Positions 44,650-53,681 of a stretch of DNA of 64,000 nucleotides are shown here, piece by piece. This DNA is from an uncultured Treponema sp. (lineage in GTDB: Bacteria; Spirochaetota; Spirochaetia; Treponematales; Treponemataceae), in NCBI GenBank assembly GCA_934718065.1, contig CAKUZR010000012.1, positions 15,747 to 79,746 of the forward strand, in the 5' to 3' direction. The translations under genes and the position numbers were made by a program. Positions within the stretch are counted from its first letter, which is position 1; each line of letters starts with the position of its first letter. Under the pieces are notes generated by a model. The model saw nothing but the letters and a program-made list of their open reading frames with translations, was not told where the DNA came from and made no database searches.

Positions 44650-45873
44650 TCACTTTATCAAAGAAAGCGGATCCACAAGCTTTCCGTTTTTGAACACAGT
44701 AAAATGAAGGTGCGGACCAGTTGAATATCCAGTTGAGCCCACAAGCCCGATTCTTGTTCCCTGGCTTACCCACTGACCTTTTTTCGCAAGAATTTTAGAC
44801 ATGTGTCCGTAAAGCGACTGATAGCCATTTCCGTGGTTTATTATAACATAATAGCCAAAAACCGGCGAAGTTCCTGAATAAGTAATTGTTCCGCTCGCCG
44901 CCGCCAGAATCGGAGTTCCGGTCGGACAAGCCATGTCAACTCCGGTGTGGTTTGAACGCGCGCCTGTAAAAGGGTCCGCCCTAGGCCCGAAGTGAGAAGT
45001 AAGCCTGTAGCTAGTTTTCAGAGGGCTTCGGAAAAGCTCGCCCATTGCGCGGGAAAGCGCGGCCGGCTCAAGTTTCGCGCCAGGAACAAAAATCACCTGG
45101 CCAACAGAAAGCTCCGAAGTTTCAAGCTCGTTCACGTCAAGCAAATCTTCCATTGTAACGCCGAATTTAAGCGAAAGCCCCTGAAGGCTGTTTCCTTTCT
45201 GAACCGTATAAAAAAGTCCGTCAATTGAAGGAATTTTCAGTTTCTGCCCCGCCCTAAGCTGGCGCACGTTGTCAATATCATTCACCGCAATCAAAGTTGA
45301 AATATTGCTAAGCCCGAATTTTTTTGTAATTGAGCTGATTGAATCTCCAGGCTGAACTTTATAATTCTGGAAAGAAACCGGCTGGCAGAAAAGCTTTTCC
45401 ATATCTTTTTCAGAAATTTCCGCGCCAACAAGCGTTCCGTCAGAAGAATATTCCGCCGAGCCTTCAAGCGCAAGATTGTTCATAAGCCGGCTGAGCATCG
45501 ACATTTCATATTCGTAGTTGTTTTCAAGCTTGACCGCGCCAGTTGTTGAATGGAAATAATCCGACGCTTTTAAGGAAACAAAAACCGCGGCAAAAACCAC
45601 AGAAACCGCCAGCGCAGCCAGAGCGATTTTTTTTGCGTTGGACTGAACAAAACTGCACGCTGAACCTAAACTGCGCAGAAAAGACAAAAAATCTCCGGAA
45701 CCGGAAGCAAATTTTATCTTTCCTGATGATTTTTTCCTATAAATTCCTGAATTTTCCCAGCGCGATGAATGAAAAATCCTCTTGAATTTTCCAATGCAAT
45801 TTTCCGCAAAATCCAAAACGGATTCAAAAGGCGAACTTGACTGTTTAAATCCTATGCAATTTACAATTTCCAT
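44650..45873 (-). CDS. M23 peptidase with two LysM domains
   Basis: 407 residues from ATG at 45873. A longer frame would overlap lepB. A cytoplasmic N-terminus, a membrane span (KKIALAALAVSVVFAAVFVSL), two LysM units (YKVQPGDSISSITKKFGLSN and FYTVQKGNSLQGLSLKFGVT) and a C-terminal M23 domain (SNHTGVDMACPTGTPILAAASGTI, STGPHLHFTVFKNGKLVDP). H-D-H metal ligands are present. It should cut or remodel peptidoglycan near the inner membrane. Divergent from lepB. Confidence 0.9.
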   Translation of the reverse strand: MEIVNCIGFKQSSSPFESVLDFAENCIGKFKRIFHSSRWENSGIYRKKSSGKIKFASGSGDFLSFLRSLGSACSFVQSNAKKIALAALAVSVVFAAVFVSLKASDYFHSTTGAVKLENNYEYEMSMLSRLMNNLALEGSAEYSSDGTLVGAEISEKDMEKLFCQPVSFQNYKVQPGDSISSITKKFGLSNISTLIAVNDIDNVRQLRAGQKLKIPSIDGLFYTVQKGNSLQGLSLKFGVTMEDLLDVNELETSELSVGQVIFVPGAKLEPAALSRAMGELFRSPLKTSYRLTSHFGPRADPFTGARSNHTGVDMACPTGTPILAAASGTITYSGTSPVFGYYVIINHGNGYQSLYGHMSKILAKKGQWVSQGTRIGLVGSTGYSTGPHLHFTVFKNGKLVDPLSLIK

Positions 45874-45929
45874 ATTTTCACTATCGACATAACGAAAACT
45901 GAAGTTTAGAATTAAATCGGCAGGGGAAA

Positions 45930-46424
45930 ATGAAATCAACAAAATATCTGTGCATTGCCGCCGGAATTGCCGCCGGAATCATACTGAAGCTTTTTGCGGT
46001 TGACATTCTGCGCATTTCGGGAACTTCCATGGAGCCGACATTAAAAAACGGCTCGAAAGTCGCGGTGAACAAACTTGCATACGGCCTGGGAAAACCTTTC
46101 CGCGGGGAATTTCTTTTTCAATGGAACAGTCCAAAGCGGAATGACATAGTTATTTACTTGCACGACAACAAAATAGTAATAAAAAGAGTTGTTGCCGTTG
46201 GTGGCGACCGTCTAGAATTTTCAGAAAATTCCAGCTATACTGTAAGAATAAACCAAAAGGAAATTGCCCTTACGCCGGCTCAGTTCCAGCGGATGAAAAA
46301 TTTTGAGGAAATCCCCGAAAACTTTGTGTTCACGCTCGGGGACAATCAAAAAGATTCAATTGATTCAAGGGACTACGGTTTTGTTTCGGTAAAAAATATT
46401 ATGGGGAAAATAATCGGAAAATGA
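45930..46424 (+). CDS. lepB: Signal peptidase I
   Basis: 164 residues, short for the family. An N-terminal span (YLCIAAGIAAGIILKLFAV) leads into ISGTSMEPTLKNGSKVAV with the catalytic Ser, then IVIKRVVAVGGDRLEF with the catalytic Lys, and LGDNQKDSIDSRDYGFV (box E). It removes signal peptides at the outer face of the inner membrane. It overlaps the PBP gene as ATGA, so export and wall synthesis genes are coupled. Confidence 0.93.
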   Translation: MKSTKYLCIAAGIAAGIILKLFAVDILRISGTSMEPTLKNGSKVAVNKLAYGLGKPFRGEFLFQWNSPKRNDIVIYLHDNKIVIKRVVAVGGDRLEFSENSSYTVRINQKEIALTPAQFQRMKNFEEIPENFVFTLGDNQKDSIDSRDYGFVSVKNIMGKIIGK

Positions 46425-48295
46425 ACGGATTTTTCAACAAAACTGCAGTAAGAATTCTTCTCGGTCTTTTTGTGATATTTTCCATCTATACACTTTATAA
46501 ATACGGAAAACTAGCACTTAGTGAATCAGACAAAGACCCAACCGAAACACAGAATTCTGAACGCGGCTCAATTGTTGACCGCTACGGAAAACCGCTCGCC
46601 GTCCAGACTAGTTTTTATGATGTTGGATTTAATCCAACAAAAGTCAAGAACAAAATAAAATTTGCAGAGGATTTTTCTCCATACTTAGACATGACAAAAG
46701 ATGACATTCTGGAAATTTTACAGCGCTATGAAAATTCAACATTCGCTGTTTTAAAAAAGAGAGTTGACCAGAATACTTACACGGAGCTGAAAAAAGTCAT
46801 AAATGAAAAAAATTACCTCCAGACCGTCACTCTTGACAAAGTTTCAGGCCGTGTTTACCCGGAAAATGCGCTCGCCTCACAGCTTGTAGGCTACGTGGGA
46901 ACAGAAGGAAAAGGGCTTGCCGGAATTGAATATTCAATGCAGGACGAGCTTCAGCCTTCACCGGAGCCGGGCGCAACCAAGCTGCCGCGTGGAAAAAACA
47001 TTTATCTTACAATTGACGCGAATCTTCAGTACAAACTTGAAGAAATTGCCCGCGAAACCATGAAAACAACCCAGGCTGAAAGCATGATGCTTTTGTGCTC
47101 CGACGTAAAATCAGGCGAAATTCTTTCATACATAAGCCTTCCAAGCTCAAATTTGAATGAATACAATATGTCCACAATTGAGCAGAGAATCGACCGACCG
47201 GCTATGAGCGCCTACGAGCCAGGCTCAGTCTTTAAAATATTCACAGTCGCTTCATTCTACGACGCAGGATTAATAAGCGCGAAAACAAGCTTTCTGTGCG
47301 ACGGCGTTTACGAAAACCGGATTCGCGGCGGCGAAACAATAAGAATCAAGTGCCTTGACCACCACGGCTGGATTACCGCCCGCGAAGCCTTGAAATATTC
47401 CTGCAACGACGCAATCGCCCAAATTTCAGACAGGGCTTCCGACGAAACATTCCTTGAAATGATCCGCAAGCTTGGATTCGGCGCAAAAACAGGAATCGAG
47501 CTGCCTGGCGAAACTCCCGGCCTGGTAAAAGACACAAGCAGCCGCCTGTGGTCCGCCCGAACAAAACCAACAATGGCAATGGGACAGGAGCTGAGCGTTT
47601 CCGCGCTGCAGATGGTTCAGGCCGCAAGCGCAATCGCAAACTACGGTATTCCAGTTAAACCAACTGTAATAAAGAGAATAACAAACAGAGACGGCTCAAT
47701 TGACTACGAACATTCACCTGAATACAAAGAAAGAATCTTCAAGGAATCAACTGCGAAATACGTTCTTAGCTGCATGGAAACAACTGCAACATCCGGAACA
47801 GGAAGCCGCGCGCATCTAAAAGATATTTCAATCGGAGTAAAAACCGGGACCGCGCAAATGGCGGACAAAAAGAACGGCGGATATTCAACAACAGATTTTC
47901 TTTCAAACTGCATGGCGATTTTTCCAATTGAAAATCCGCAGATTATCCTTTACATAGTTGTTGAAAAGGCGAAGGGCGAAACTTACGCCGGAAGAATTGT
48001 CGCTCCGGTAATCGCAAAAGCCGCCGATGAAATAATTGACCACCTGGGAATGAGCCGTGGCGACGCGGCAAGCCTTGAGCACAGCGGAAAAATCACGATT
48101 TCACCTGCAAAACCGCTTGAGCTTGGAAAAGAAATTCCTGATTTCACCGGAAAATCAATGCGCGACCTGCTGCCGCTCTTCAACAGGAACGACATCAAAG
48201 TGAAAATAAACGGTTCTGGCTGGGTAAAATCACAGTCACCAGCGCCAGGAACTCCAGTAACGGAGAATATGCTAATTGAACTCAACTTGGAATAA
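46421..48295 (+). CDS. Penicillin-binding protein, FtsI/PBP2 class with PASTA end
   Basis: 624 residues. One membrane span (VRILLGLFVIFSIYTLYKYG), a class B dimerisation domain (NSERGSIVDRYGKPLAVQTS), then transpeptidase motifs SVFKIF (SxxK) in AYEPGSVFKIFTVAS, SCN in LKYSCNDAIAQIS, and KTG in IGVKTGTAQMADKK. A single PASTA domain closes the protein (IPDFTGKSMRDLLPLFNRND). It cross-links septal or elongating peptidoglycan, with FtsI the more likely role given the PASTA domain. It overlaps both neighbours. Confidence 0.9.
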   Translation: MNGFFNKTAVRILLGLFVIFSIYTLYKYGKLALSESDKDPTETQNSERGSIVDRYGKPLAVQTSFYDVGFNPTKVKNKIKFAEDFSPYLDMTKDDILEILQRYENSTFAVLKKRVDQNTYTELKKVINEKNYLQTVTLDKVSGRVYPENALASQLVGYVGTEGKGLAGIEYSMQDELQPSPEPGATKLPRGKNIYLTIDANLQYKLEEIARETMKTTQAESMMLLCSDVKSGEILSYISLPSSNLNEYNMSTIEQRIDRPAMSAYEPGSVFKIFTVASFYDAGLISAKTSFLCDGVYENRIRGGETIRIKCLDHHGWITAREALKYSCNDAIAQISDRASDETFLEMIRKLGFGAKTGIELPGETPGLVKDTSSRLWSARTKPTMAMGQELSVSALQMVQAASAIANYGIPVKPTVIKRITNRDGSIDYEHSPEYKERIFKESTAKYVLSCMETTATSGTGSRAHLKDISIGVKTGTAQMADKKNGGYSTTDFLSNCMAIFPIENPQIILYIVVEKAKGETYAGRIVAPVIAKAADEIIDHLGMSRGDAASLEHSGKITISPAKPLELGKEIPDFTGKSMRDLLPLFNRNDIKVKINGSGWVKSQSPAPGTPVTENMLIELNLE

Positions 48296-50039
48296 AAACC
48301 TTCAGCTTTTCAAGCAGCGTTTTCCGGAACTTTCAAAAATGCTGGAAAAGCAAATCAATTTTTTCAATGATAACGCCGGAACTGAAAATGAAAAACTTCT
48401 TTTGTATCCATTTTGGGAAATCTCCTGCGCAAAAAACGGCGAAATCACTGCAAAGGAAAATTCTCTCCAGCTTCATTCGGCGTACAATCCGCAAAGGGAA
48501 GCTGAAAATTTAATAAATTCAAAGAAAGAAGAAATTCAGACCGCAAAAGCAATCGTTTTTGAAGGATTCGGGCTTTTTTACGCGGCAAAGACCGCCGCCG
48601 GACTTTTTCCACAGAAACCAATCATTCTTGTTGAGCCGGATGTGAACCATTTTCTTGCGCCAATGCTTCTTGTTGACGCGGAAAAACTTTTTCTGCACAG
48701 CTCGATAATTTTCGCATGCGGAGCTTCTTCCGGGCAGGCAATAACTTTGGTAAACCAATACGGCGTTTTGAACAGCGTGTTTTTTTCATTGCCGGCGCAG
48801 ACTTCACACGCGGCCCAGTATTTTTCAGAATTTTCCGCACTGGTTCAGCGCAACAAAGAAAAAGAAAAAATCAACAACGCAACCCTGGAAAAATTCCGCA
48901 CGCTTTGGTTCAGAAACTCAAAACGCAACATCGGAAAATCCGCGCTTCTTGAAGGCGTGAACATTTTCAGACTGCGCGCAAAAAATCTGCCATTTCTGGT
49001 TCTTGGAGCCGGCCCTTCGCTTGAAAAAATTCTTCCGCGCCTGGCAAAACTGAAAAACAAAATGGTCATCGTCTGCGTTGACACGGCGTTGCGCGCGCTG
49101 CTTCAGAGGAATATCCAGCCAGACTTCATCGTTCTAACCGACCCGCAATACTGGGCGTACAGGCACATCGCCGGACTAAAAAGCCCGGAAAGCATATTGA
49201 TAACAGAAAATTCGGTTTATCCTTCAGTTTTTAAATTTGAATGCAAAAAAATCGTTTGCGCAAAAAGCCAGATTCCGGTCGGCCAGTTCTTTGAAAAATA
49301 CTGCGGCGAGTTTGGATATTTAGGCGCAGGCGGCTCAGTTGCAAGCTGCGCGTGGACATTCGCAAAATACTGCGGCGCAAAAAATATTTTTCTGTGCGGA
49401 ATCGACCTTTCATTTCCTGGAAAACAGACGCACATAAAAGGAAGCACTTTTGAGCAGAAAATCCACGCCTCCTCAACAAAAATAAAACCTGCCGAAACCG
49501 CCGGAATGCCTATGCTCTTTGGAGGAAACGCATCCTGGGAAAAAGATTTCTACGGAAACCCCGTGCTTTCCGACCAGCGGATGAAAATGTTCGCCTGGTG
49601 GTTTGAAAGCAACATTGCGGCCAGCCCTGAAACAAAAACGTTCACGCTTTCGCCGGAAGGTCTTTACATTCCGGGCGTTGAACCTTTCAGGCTGGAAAAA
49701 CTTATGGAACAGCTGGACATTCTTCCGCAAAAAACAGAATTCCTTTCCGCCGCGCAAACAGCGGAAGAAAAATTCCGCCGCGAGCAGGGGTTCAAGGCTG
49801 CGGTGAAGGAATTCAACGCGGAACTCCAGGCCGCCCTGAACATCTGCATCGAAGCGCAAAAAAAACTAGCCGCCCCGGACTTCAACGCTGAAGAATACAA
49901 AGCGCGCCTTGCCAGCCTTCAAATCGCCCCGGTTCTTGCGCTAGTTCCGCCCACAAATTTAAATTTCCTTCCGGAAAAAGCCCAAGACCGCCAGATCTTC
50001 GCCTCAATTGAAAAATTCTGCCGGGAATATTTTTTGTAG
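48276..50039 (+). CDS. DUF115/Maf-type glycosyltransferase-like protein
   Basis: 587 residues from a TTG inside the PBP gene, preceded by GGAG. The core (FLVLGAGPSLEKILPRLAKLKNK and then CVDTALRALLQRNIQPDFIVLTDPQYWAYRH, with FLCGIDLSFPGKQTHIKGS) is the DUF115 (MptE-like) domain found in motility accessory factors. Maf proteins add sialic-acid-like sugars to flagellins in other phyla. The acceptor in treponemes could be the FlaA/FlaB filament, which is inference. It has no flagellar gene beside it. Confidence 0.8.
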   Translation: MNSTWNKNLQLFKQRFPELSKMLEKQINFFNDNAGTENEKLLLYPFWEISCAKNGEITAKENSLQLHSAYNPQREAENLINSKKEEIQTAKAIVFEGFGLFYAAKTAAGLFPQKPIILVEPDVNHFLAPMLLVDAEKLFLHSSIIFACGASSGQAITLVNQYGVLNSVFFSLPAQTSHAAQYFSEFSALVQRNKEKEKINNATLEKFRTLWFRNSKRNIGKSALLEGVNIFRLRAKNLPFLVLGAGPSLEKILPRLAKLKNKMVIVCVDTALRALLQRNIQPDFIVLTDPQYWAYRHIAGLKSPESILITENSVYPSVFKFECKKIVCAKSQIPVGQFFEKYCGEFGYLGAGGSVASCAWTFAKYCGAKNIFLCGIDLSFPGKQTHIKGSTFEQKIHASSTKIKPAETAGMPMLFGGNASWEKDFYGNPVLSDQRMKMFAWWFESNIAASPETKTFTLSPEGLYIPGVEPFRLEKLMEQLDILPQKTEFLSAAQTAEEKFRREQGFKAAVKEFNAELQAALNICIEAQKKLAAPDFNAEEYKARLASLQIAPVLALVPPTNLNFLPEKAQDRQIFASIEKFCREYFL

Positions 50040-50047
50040 CAATCCTC

Positions 50048-50125
50048 TTATGCCGTAATAATTTTAATCAAGCCGTTTTCTTTTTTTGAAATAAGCCGGT
50101 TCAGATAATAATCTCTTTTTATCAT
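50048..50125 (-). pseudogene. N-terminal remnant of an AAA_14 ATPase
   Basis: ATG at 50125 directly follows the RloB-like stop. The frame reads MIKRDYYLNRLISKKENG, then LIKIIT and stops. This is the standard opening of AAA_14/DUF4143 ATPases, and the full copy at 53682-54890 starts MIKREIYMQRI and continues TGIRRSGKS. The next bases here could encode GIRG with one inserted base, so the break is a frameshift plus deletion within the Walker A motif. The DUF115 gene ends nine bases on. Confidence 0.65.
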
Positions 50126-50911
50126 TTATTTGAAATATTCAAACAAAAACAAAGGAAATGCATTCAATATGCAAACTTCATTATTTGGCAGAACATATTT
50201 TGTCAGTTCTGAATTGAAAATAGTTTTCTGACTTATGTATTCTTTCTTTTCAGGATAGTCAAAAATTTCATAACAAATATAATTTGCTTTCTTGATATTC
50301 TGTTCTTTCAAGTATTCCCAATTTTCTTTTACGATAGTTTCGCGTTCTTTTGAAATAGGACGTAATTCATTTGTTTTTTTATCAATTGTAAACTGCATGA
50401 AGTCTGTACTTTTATAATATGCATATTTGTTTGAGATATAATTCTTAAAGTCTGAACAGTCTTCTCTTGATGCCTTGTATTCGAAAAAATGTTCATCTGG
50501 TAATTTTTGAGTACATTTTATTGATTCAATCATTGGATAACTGACATAGAGTTTTCCATTATCAGTTTCATCTGAGAAGAATTCCAGCATTTCATTTAGC
50601 TGCGTATTAAGTTCTTCCAACTCAAGGTTCTTATTCTGAAAATCATAATCAAAAAACAAATAGACTTCTGAAAAATCAGTTATGGTCAATTCATCTGAAA
50701 TGGGCTTTTCATTTCTTGATTCAAGTTTCCGTTTAATCACAGTTACAATATCTTCCGTAAAAGCAGATTCAGTCATCAGTCGATATAATTCATAAATATT
50801 ATAGCCAAAGTAGCACACTTTCTTTTCGTCCGAATTATTAAAATACAGATGTTCTAGAGTTTTAAAAAGAGATGGCTCAGTTTTACGACCTTCAAAGACA
50901 AAGAGAATCAT
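50126..50911 (-). CDS. RloB/TOPRIM-like partner of the adjacent ATPase
   Basis: 261 residues. ILFVFEGRKTEPSLFKTL at the start, EVYLFFDYDFQNKNLELEEL with acidic residues in the middle, and YVSYPMIESIKC afterwards follow the E...DxD...P-E layout of RloB-like and TOPRIM-like nucleases. It overlaps the ATPase stop by three bases, so the two are a coupled unit. Such pairs (RloA/RloB, AbiL, PARIS) occur near type I restriction genes and act against phage. Which of these it belongs to cannot be settled here. Confidence 0.6.
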   Translation of the reverse strand: MILFVFEGRKTEPSLFKTLEHLYFNNSDEKKVCYFGYNIYELYRLMTESAFTEDIVTVIKRKLESRNEKPISDELTITDFSEVYLFFDYDFQNKNLELEELNTQLNEMLEFFSDETDNGKLYVSYPMIESIKCTQKLPDEHFFEYKASREDCSDFKNYISNKYAYYKSTDFMQFTIDKKTNELRPISKERETIVKENWEYLKEQNIKKANYICYEIFDYPEKKEYISQKTIFNSELTKYVLPNNEVCILNAFPLFLFEYFK

Positions 50912-52008
50912 TAATCAAATGTCCCGCCACGGAATAGTTTTTCAATATTGTGACCTTCACGGAGTTCCTTATCTGTACAATCATGAATTGCTCTGATTAT
51001 ATTTTTATCCAACAGAAAATTACAATCAGGGCGCAATAAATCATTACACAATAGCAATGTATTATGAGATGTAAGGAACAGCTGGCAGCTCAATTCAAAT
51101 AATTTGCGACAAATATTTTTAGAAAGTTTAAAATGATAGAAAGCATCGAACTCATCAATGAAAACAAAAGAAGCTTTTTCCATCTGCTTATACCAGAAAT
51201 ACAAAAGCATTAATGAACCTGTTCCTGTAGATTTTATAAGATTAAAAGGAATTGGAGCACCTTTTATATAACATAGAAGATGCTTGTCATTTGGATTCGG
51301 AGCAACAAATTCAAATTCTTGATTACTAACTTCTTTAAGAAAAACTTGAAAATCTTTCACGAGATTATTTTGAATAATGTATTCATCGATGAATAAGGGA
51401 TTTGTTTCCAATCCAATAAATTCTCTTACATCAAGACTTCTAAACCAAAGCATAGAATTGACAAAATTTTGAAGTTGAATTAAATAACTGTCTTCACCTA
51501 ACGGATAAGAAGTTAATAAAAAATTGACAACAGACACATTATTTGCATTATTTGCAAGATTGTTTTTTATTTTTTCATCCATAGGAAATTCCTCATTATT
51601 TATAGAAAAACTTCCAAAATTCCGTTCAAAAATAATTTTTTCGTCTACAACAAGTTTTTCAATCTGTAAAATTCCCTGAGCATTTTTTGAGTATTTATAT
51701 TTTACAATCTGATTATTAAAATTAAACACATATTCAAAATCTACAGTTGATTTTTGATTTCCAGCAAAAACAAAATTTTTGTAATAATCCGGCTTTTTCC
51801 ATTTTTGACTTAAATGGTTTACAATATCAAAAATTGCAAGTCCAAAATTACTTTTTCCACTACCATTTGGACCATAGATAATTCCATTTTTGATGATTTT
51901 ATTTTTGATTGCAAAAGTGTTAAATGCATAATCTCGAGCCTTCGTTAAATCCCACTCAATTCTCTGCTCGAACCCCCTATAGTTTGTAACTGCAAATTTA
52001 CATAACAT
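50911..52008 (-). CDS. RloA-like AAA ATPase
   Basis: 365 residues. CKFAVTNYRGFEQRIEWDL is the usual SMC/ABC-like first strand, and IIYGPNGSGKSNFGLAIFD is Walker A. TGTGSLMLLYFWYKQME gives a signature-like segment, ASFVFIDEFDAFYH is Walker B, and QLFLTSHNTLLL is the H-loop. It belongs to the AAA_15/AAA_21 overcoming-lysogeny-type ATPases. With its partner it is likely a phage-sensing module. AT-rich DNA and position downstream of hsdS suggest an acquired island. Confidence 0.75.
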   Translation of the reverse strand: MLCKFAVTNYRGFEQRIEWDLTKARDYAFNTFAIKNKIIKNGIIYGPNGSGKSNFGLAIFDIVNHLSQKWKKPDYYKNFVFAGNQKSTVDFEYVFNFNNQIVKYKYSKNAQGILQIEKLVVDEKIIFERNFGSFSINNEEFPMDEKIKNNLANNANNVSVVNFLLTSYPLGEDSYLIQLQNFVNSMLWFRSLDVREFIGLETNPLFIDEYIIQNNLVKDFQVFLKEVSNQEFEFVAPNPNDKHLLCYIKGAPIPFNLIKSTGTGSLMLLYFWYKQMEKASFVFIDEFDAFYHFKLSKNICRKLFELSCQLFLTSHNTLLLCNDLLRPDCNFLLDKNIIRAIHDCTDKELREGHNIEKLFRGGTFD

Positions 52009-52069
52009 AAGGCACCTCTAATAATATGAATAATAGCATTATCGCTGATTTTATAGTAAAAAGCAAGGA

Positions 52070-52092
52070 TTACCGTAAAAAAATTACGGTAA
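52070..52092. promoter_or_regulatory. Inverted repeat upstream of the RloA-like gene
   Basis: TTACCGTAA and TTACGGTAA form a perfect nine-base inverted repeat around AAAAA, 62 bases upstream of the ATG. There is no T-tract on either strand after it, so an operator is more likely than a terminator. Confidence 0.45.
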
Positions 52093-52100
52093 AAAAAACA

Positions 52101-52354
52101 TCAACCCTGACTAAAATATCTGCCATGCTCATAGACAGCATTAGGAATATACTGATTTATTATTTCTTCAACCTTTTCTCTTAATTTTATGATTAATAAT
52201 TCTGCAATATTGAAACTGAAGTTTGATGAACTTATATTCGTGTACATTCTTTTTATAATCTCATTAAAATCCGTATATTGAGCGTCTTTTTTTTTAATTC
52301 ATGCTTATGAATAAGTTGCCTTACATCCCGTTCAGTAATTATCTGTTCAAACAT
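52101..52354 (-). pseudogene. Small gene after hsdS, frame broken at an A9 tract
   Basis: ATG at 52354 lies two bases after the hsdS stop with GGGGAG upstream. It reads MFEQIITERDVRQLIHKHEL and then AAA codons. At nine A (plus-strand T, about 52287-52295) the frame ends soon after. One more A would join it to DAQYTDFNEIIKRMYTNI...LREKVEEIINQYIPNAV and a stop at 52101, about 84 residues in total. The two parts fit as one helical protein. It may be a pseudogene or be rescued by slippage. Family unknown. Confidence 0.45.
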
Positions 52355-52356
52355 AT

Positions 52357-53664
52357 TTACAGCTCCCCTCTGAACGCTCTGGCCAGGATGGATTTTTTTA
52401 GCAGGGCGATTTGTTCCAGCACTTGTTCGGCGGCGGATTTGGCGGCGCGTTCTTTTTCCAGCACGGTGTCGAGGATTCGGACGATTTCTTGCTGTTCAGG
52501 GAGGGCGGGAAGATTGATTTTTAGAGACTTGATATTATCAATTGACAGTTTTCCTAAAGTTGCCGATTTTATTTTTGACTTGATCTGATGTTGAACCATA
52601 TTTGAAGCTAATTGCTGAGCAAGATATCCATTGGAGCAAGTAAAACCTGTTAACTTCACTGCATTCTCTGTCAAATTAGCTCCATCATATTTAGAAGGAA
52701 TAATTCCACAATCTCCGATACATGCTCCAACATTAGTAATATAAATGTCACCAGCCTTTACTGTATAGTTTTTTATTATTTGTAAAATATCATCTGGAAC
52801 AAATTCCATATCTTTATCGATAACAGTACCTTTTTTTAGATTGCCTGCCTTCAAATAAGGATGAGCATTTTTTTCCTTTATAAGAGACATTCCTTTTGGG
52901 ACTCTTTTACCACCTTTTACGAAACATATTTCCCCAATTGTTTTCTCTTCCCACGAATCATCTGAGACCCCATTTTCTTTGCGCCATTTTGCGGTCAGGC
53001 TGCCGGTGAATGCCTGGTGGAGGATGGCGGCTTTGCGGGTTTCAAAGCTGTCTGCCGCGTTCTGGGCTTTTTCCTTTGCCTCGTCCAGTTTTGCAAACAT
53101 GCTTTCTATGCGGTTTACAATGCGCTGCTGCTCGGCAAGTGTCGGAGGAAGAGGAATTTGAATAACTTTTATATCTCGAAGATGAAGATTAGGAACTCCA
53201 ATTCCTGTAAGGTGTTCATCAAATTGGTTTTTACAAATTGGACTATTGATAATATTCAACAAATACAATGGCAAAATCTTATTTGTATCAGGTCTTAAGA
53301 GTGCAAGCGTAACATATATATCAAAAACTTTATCGCAATCAACAATTGCAGCAATTCCTGTTGTTCCATTTTTCGCAAGCAAAATATCATTGATTTGAGG
53401 TGCTAAACGTGCATAAAGTTCTGCATGCAAATCTTTTGTGATGTATTTTATTTCAGACCAATCGATAAATCCTTTTGTAACATCTTTTGAGGAAATAAAA
53501 GGAATTCCGTGTTCAGAATCTGTATATTCGGGTGTTTTGTGAGTTCCATCAGTAATAGGAATTGTGCATACCTCTCCCAGTCTAACCCACTTCCACCCTT
53601 CCGGGAGTTCATACGGCGCTTCTATTTCTTTCTGTTCTATATCAATCTCAATTTTCTTTGCCAT
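52357..53664 (-). CDS. hsdS: Type I restriction specificity subunit, copy 1
   Basis: 435 residues. Two target-recognition halves each start with a W-[V/E]-x-L-G-E-like lead (EGWKWVRLGEVCTIPI and SWEEKTIGEICFVKGG). They are separated by the conserved helical spacer LPPTLAEQQRIVNRIESMF...KLDEAKEKAQNAADSFETRK and end with a second spacer LPALPEQQEIVRILDTVLEKE. It binds DNA and sets the sequence that HsdM methylates and HsdR cuts. The spacer DNA is almost identical to that of the second hsdS, whereas the recognition halves differ. Confidence 0.93.
   Translation of the reverse strand: MAKKIEIDIEQKEIEAPYELPEGWKWVRLGEVCTIPITDGTHKTPEYTDSEHGIPFISSKDVTKGFIDWSEIKYITKDLHAELYARLAPQINDILLAKNGTTGIAAIVDCDKVFDIYVTLALLRPDTNKILPLYLLNIINSPICKNQFDEHLTGIGVPNLHLRDIKVIQIPLPPTLAEQQRIVNRIESMFAKLDEAKEKAQNAADSFETRKAAILHQAFTGSLTAKWRKENGVSDDSWEEKTIGEICFVKGGKRVPKGMSLIKEKNAHPYLKAGNLKKGTVIDKDMEFVPDDILQIIKNYTVKAGDIYITNVGACIGDCGIIPSKYDGANLTENAVKLTGFTCSNGYLAQQLASNMVQHQIKSKIKSATLGKLSIDNIKSLKINLPALPEQQEIVRILDTVLEKERAAKSAAEQVLEQIALLKKSILARAFRGEL
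52969..53133. repeat. hsdS spacer block shared with 57317-57481
   Basis: 165 bases of the central spacer are essentially identical to 57317-57481 in the second hsdS, in the same orientation. A further block of about 130 bases at each gene's 3' end (52373-52500 and 56733-56860) is about 93% alike by eye. These are natural sites for recombination that swaps recognition halves. Confidence 0.85.
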
Positions 53665-53681
53665 TCTGTTACTCCCCTTTT

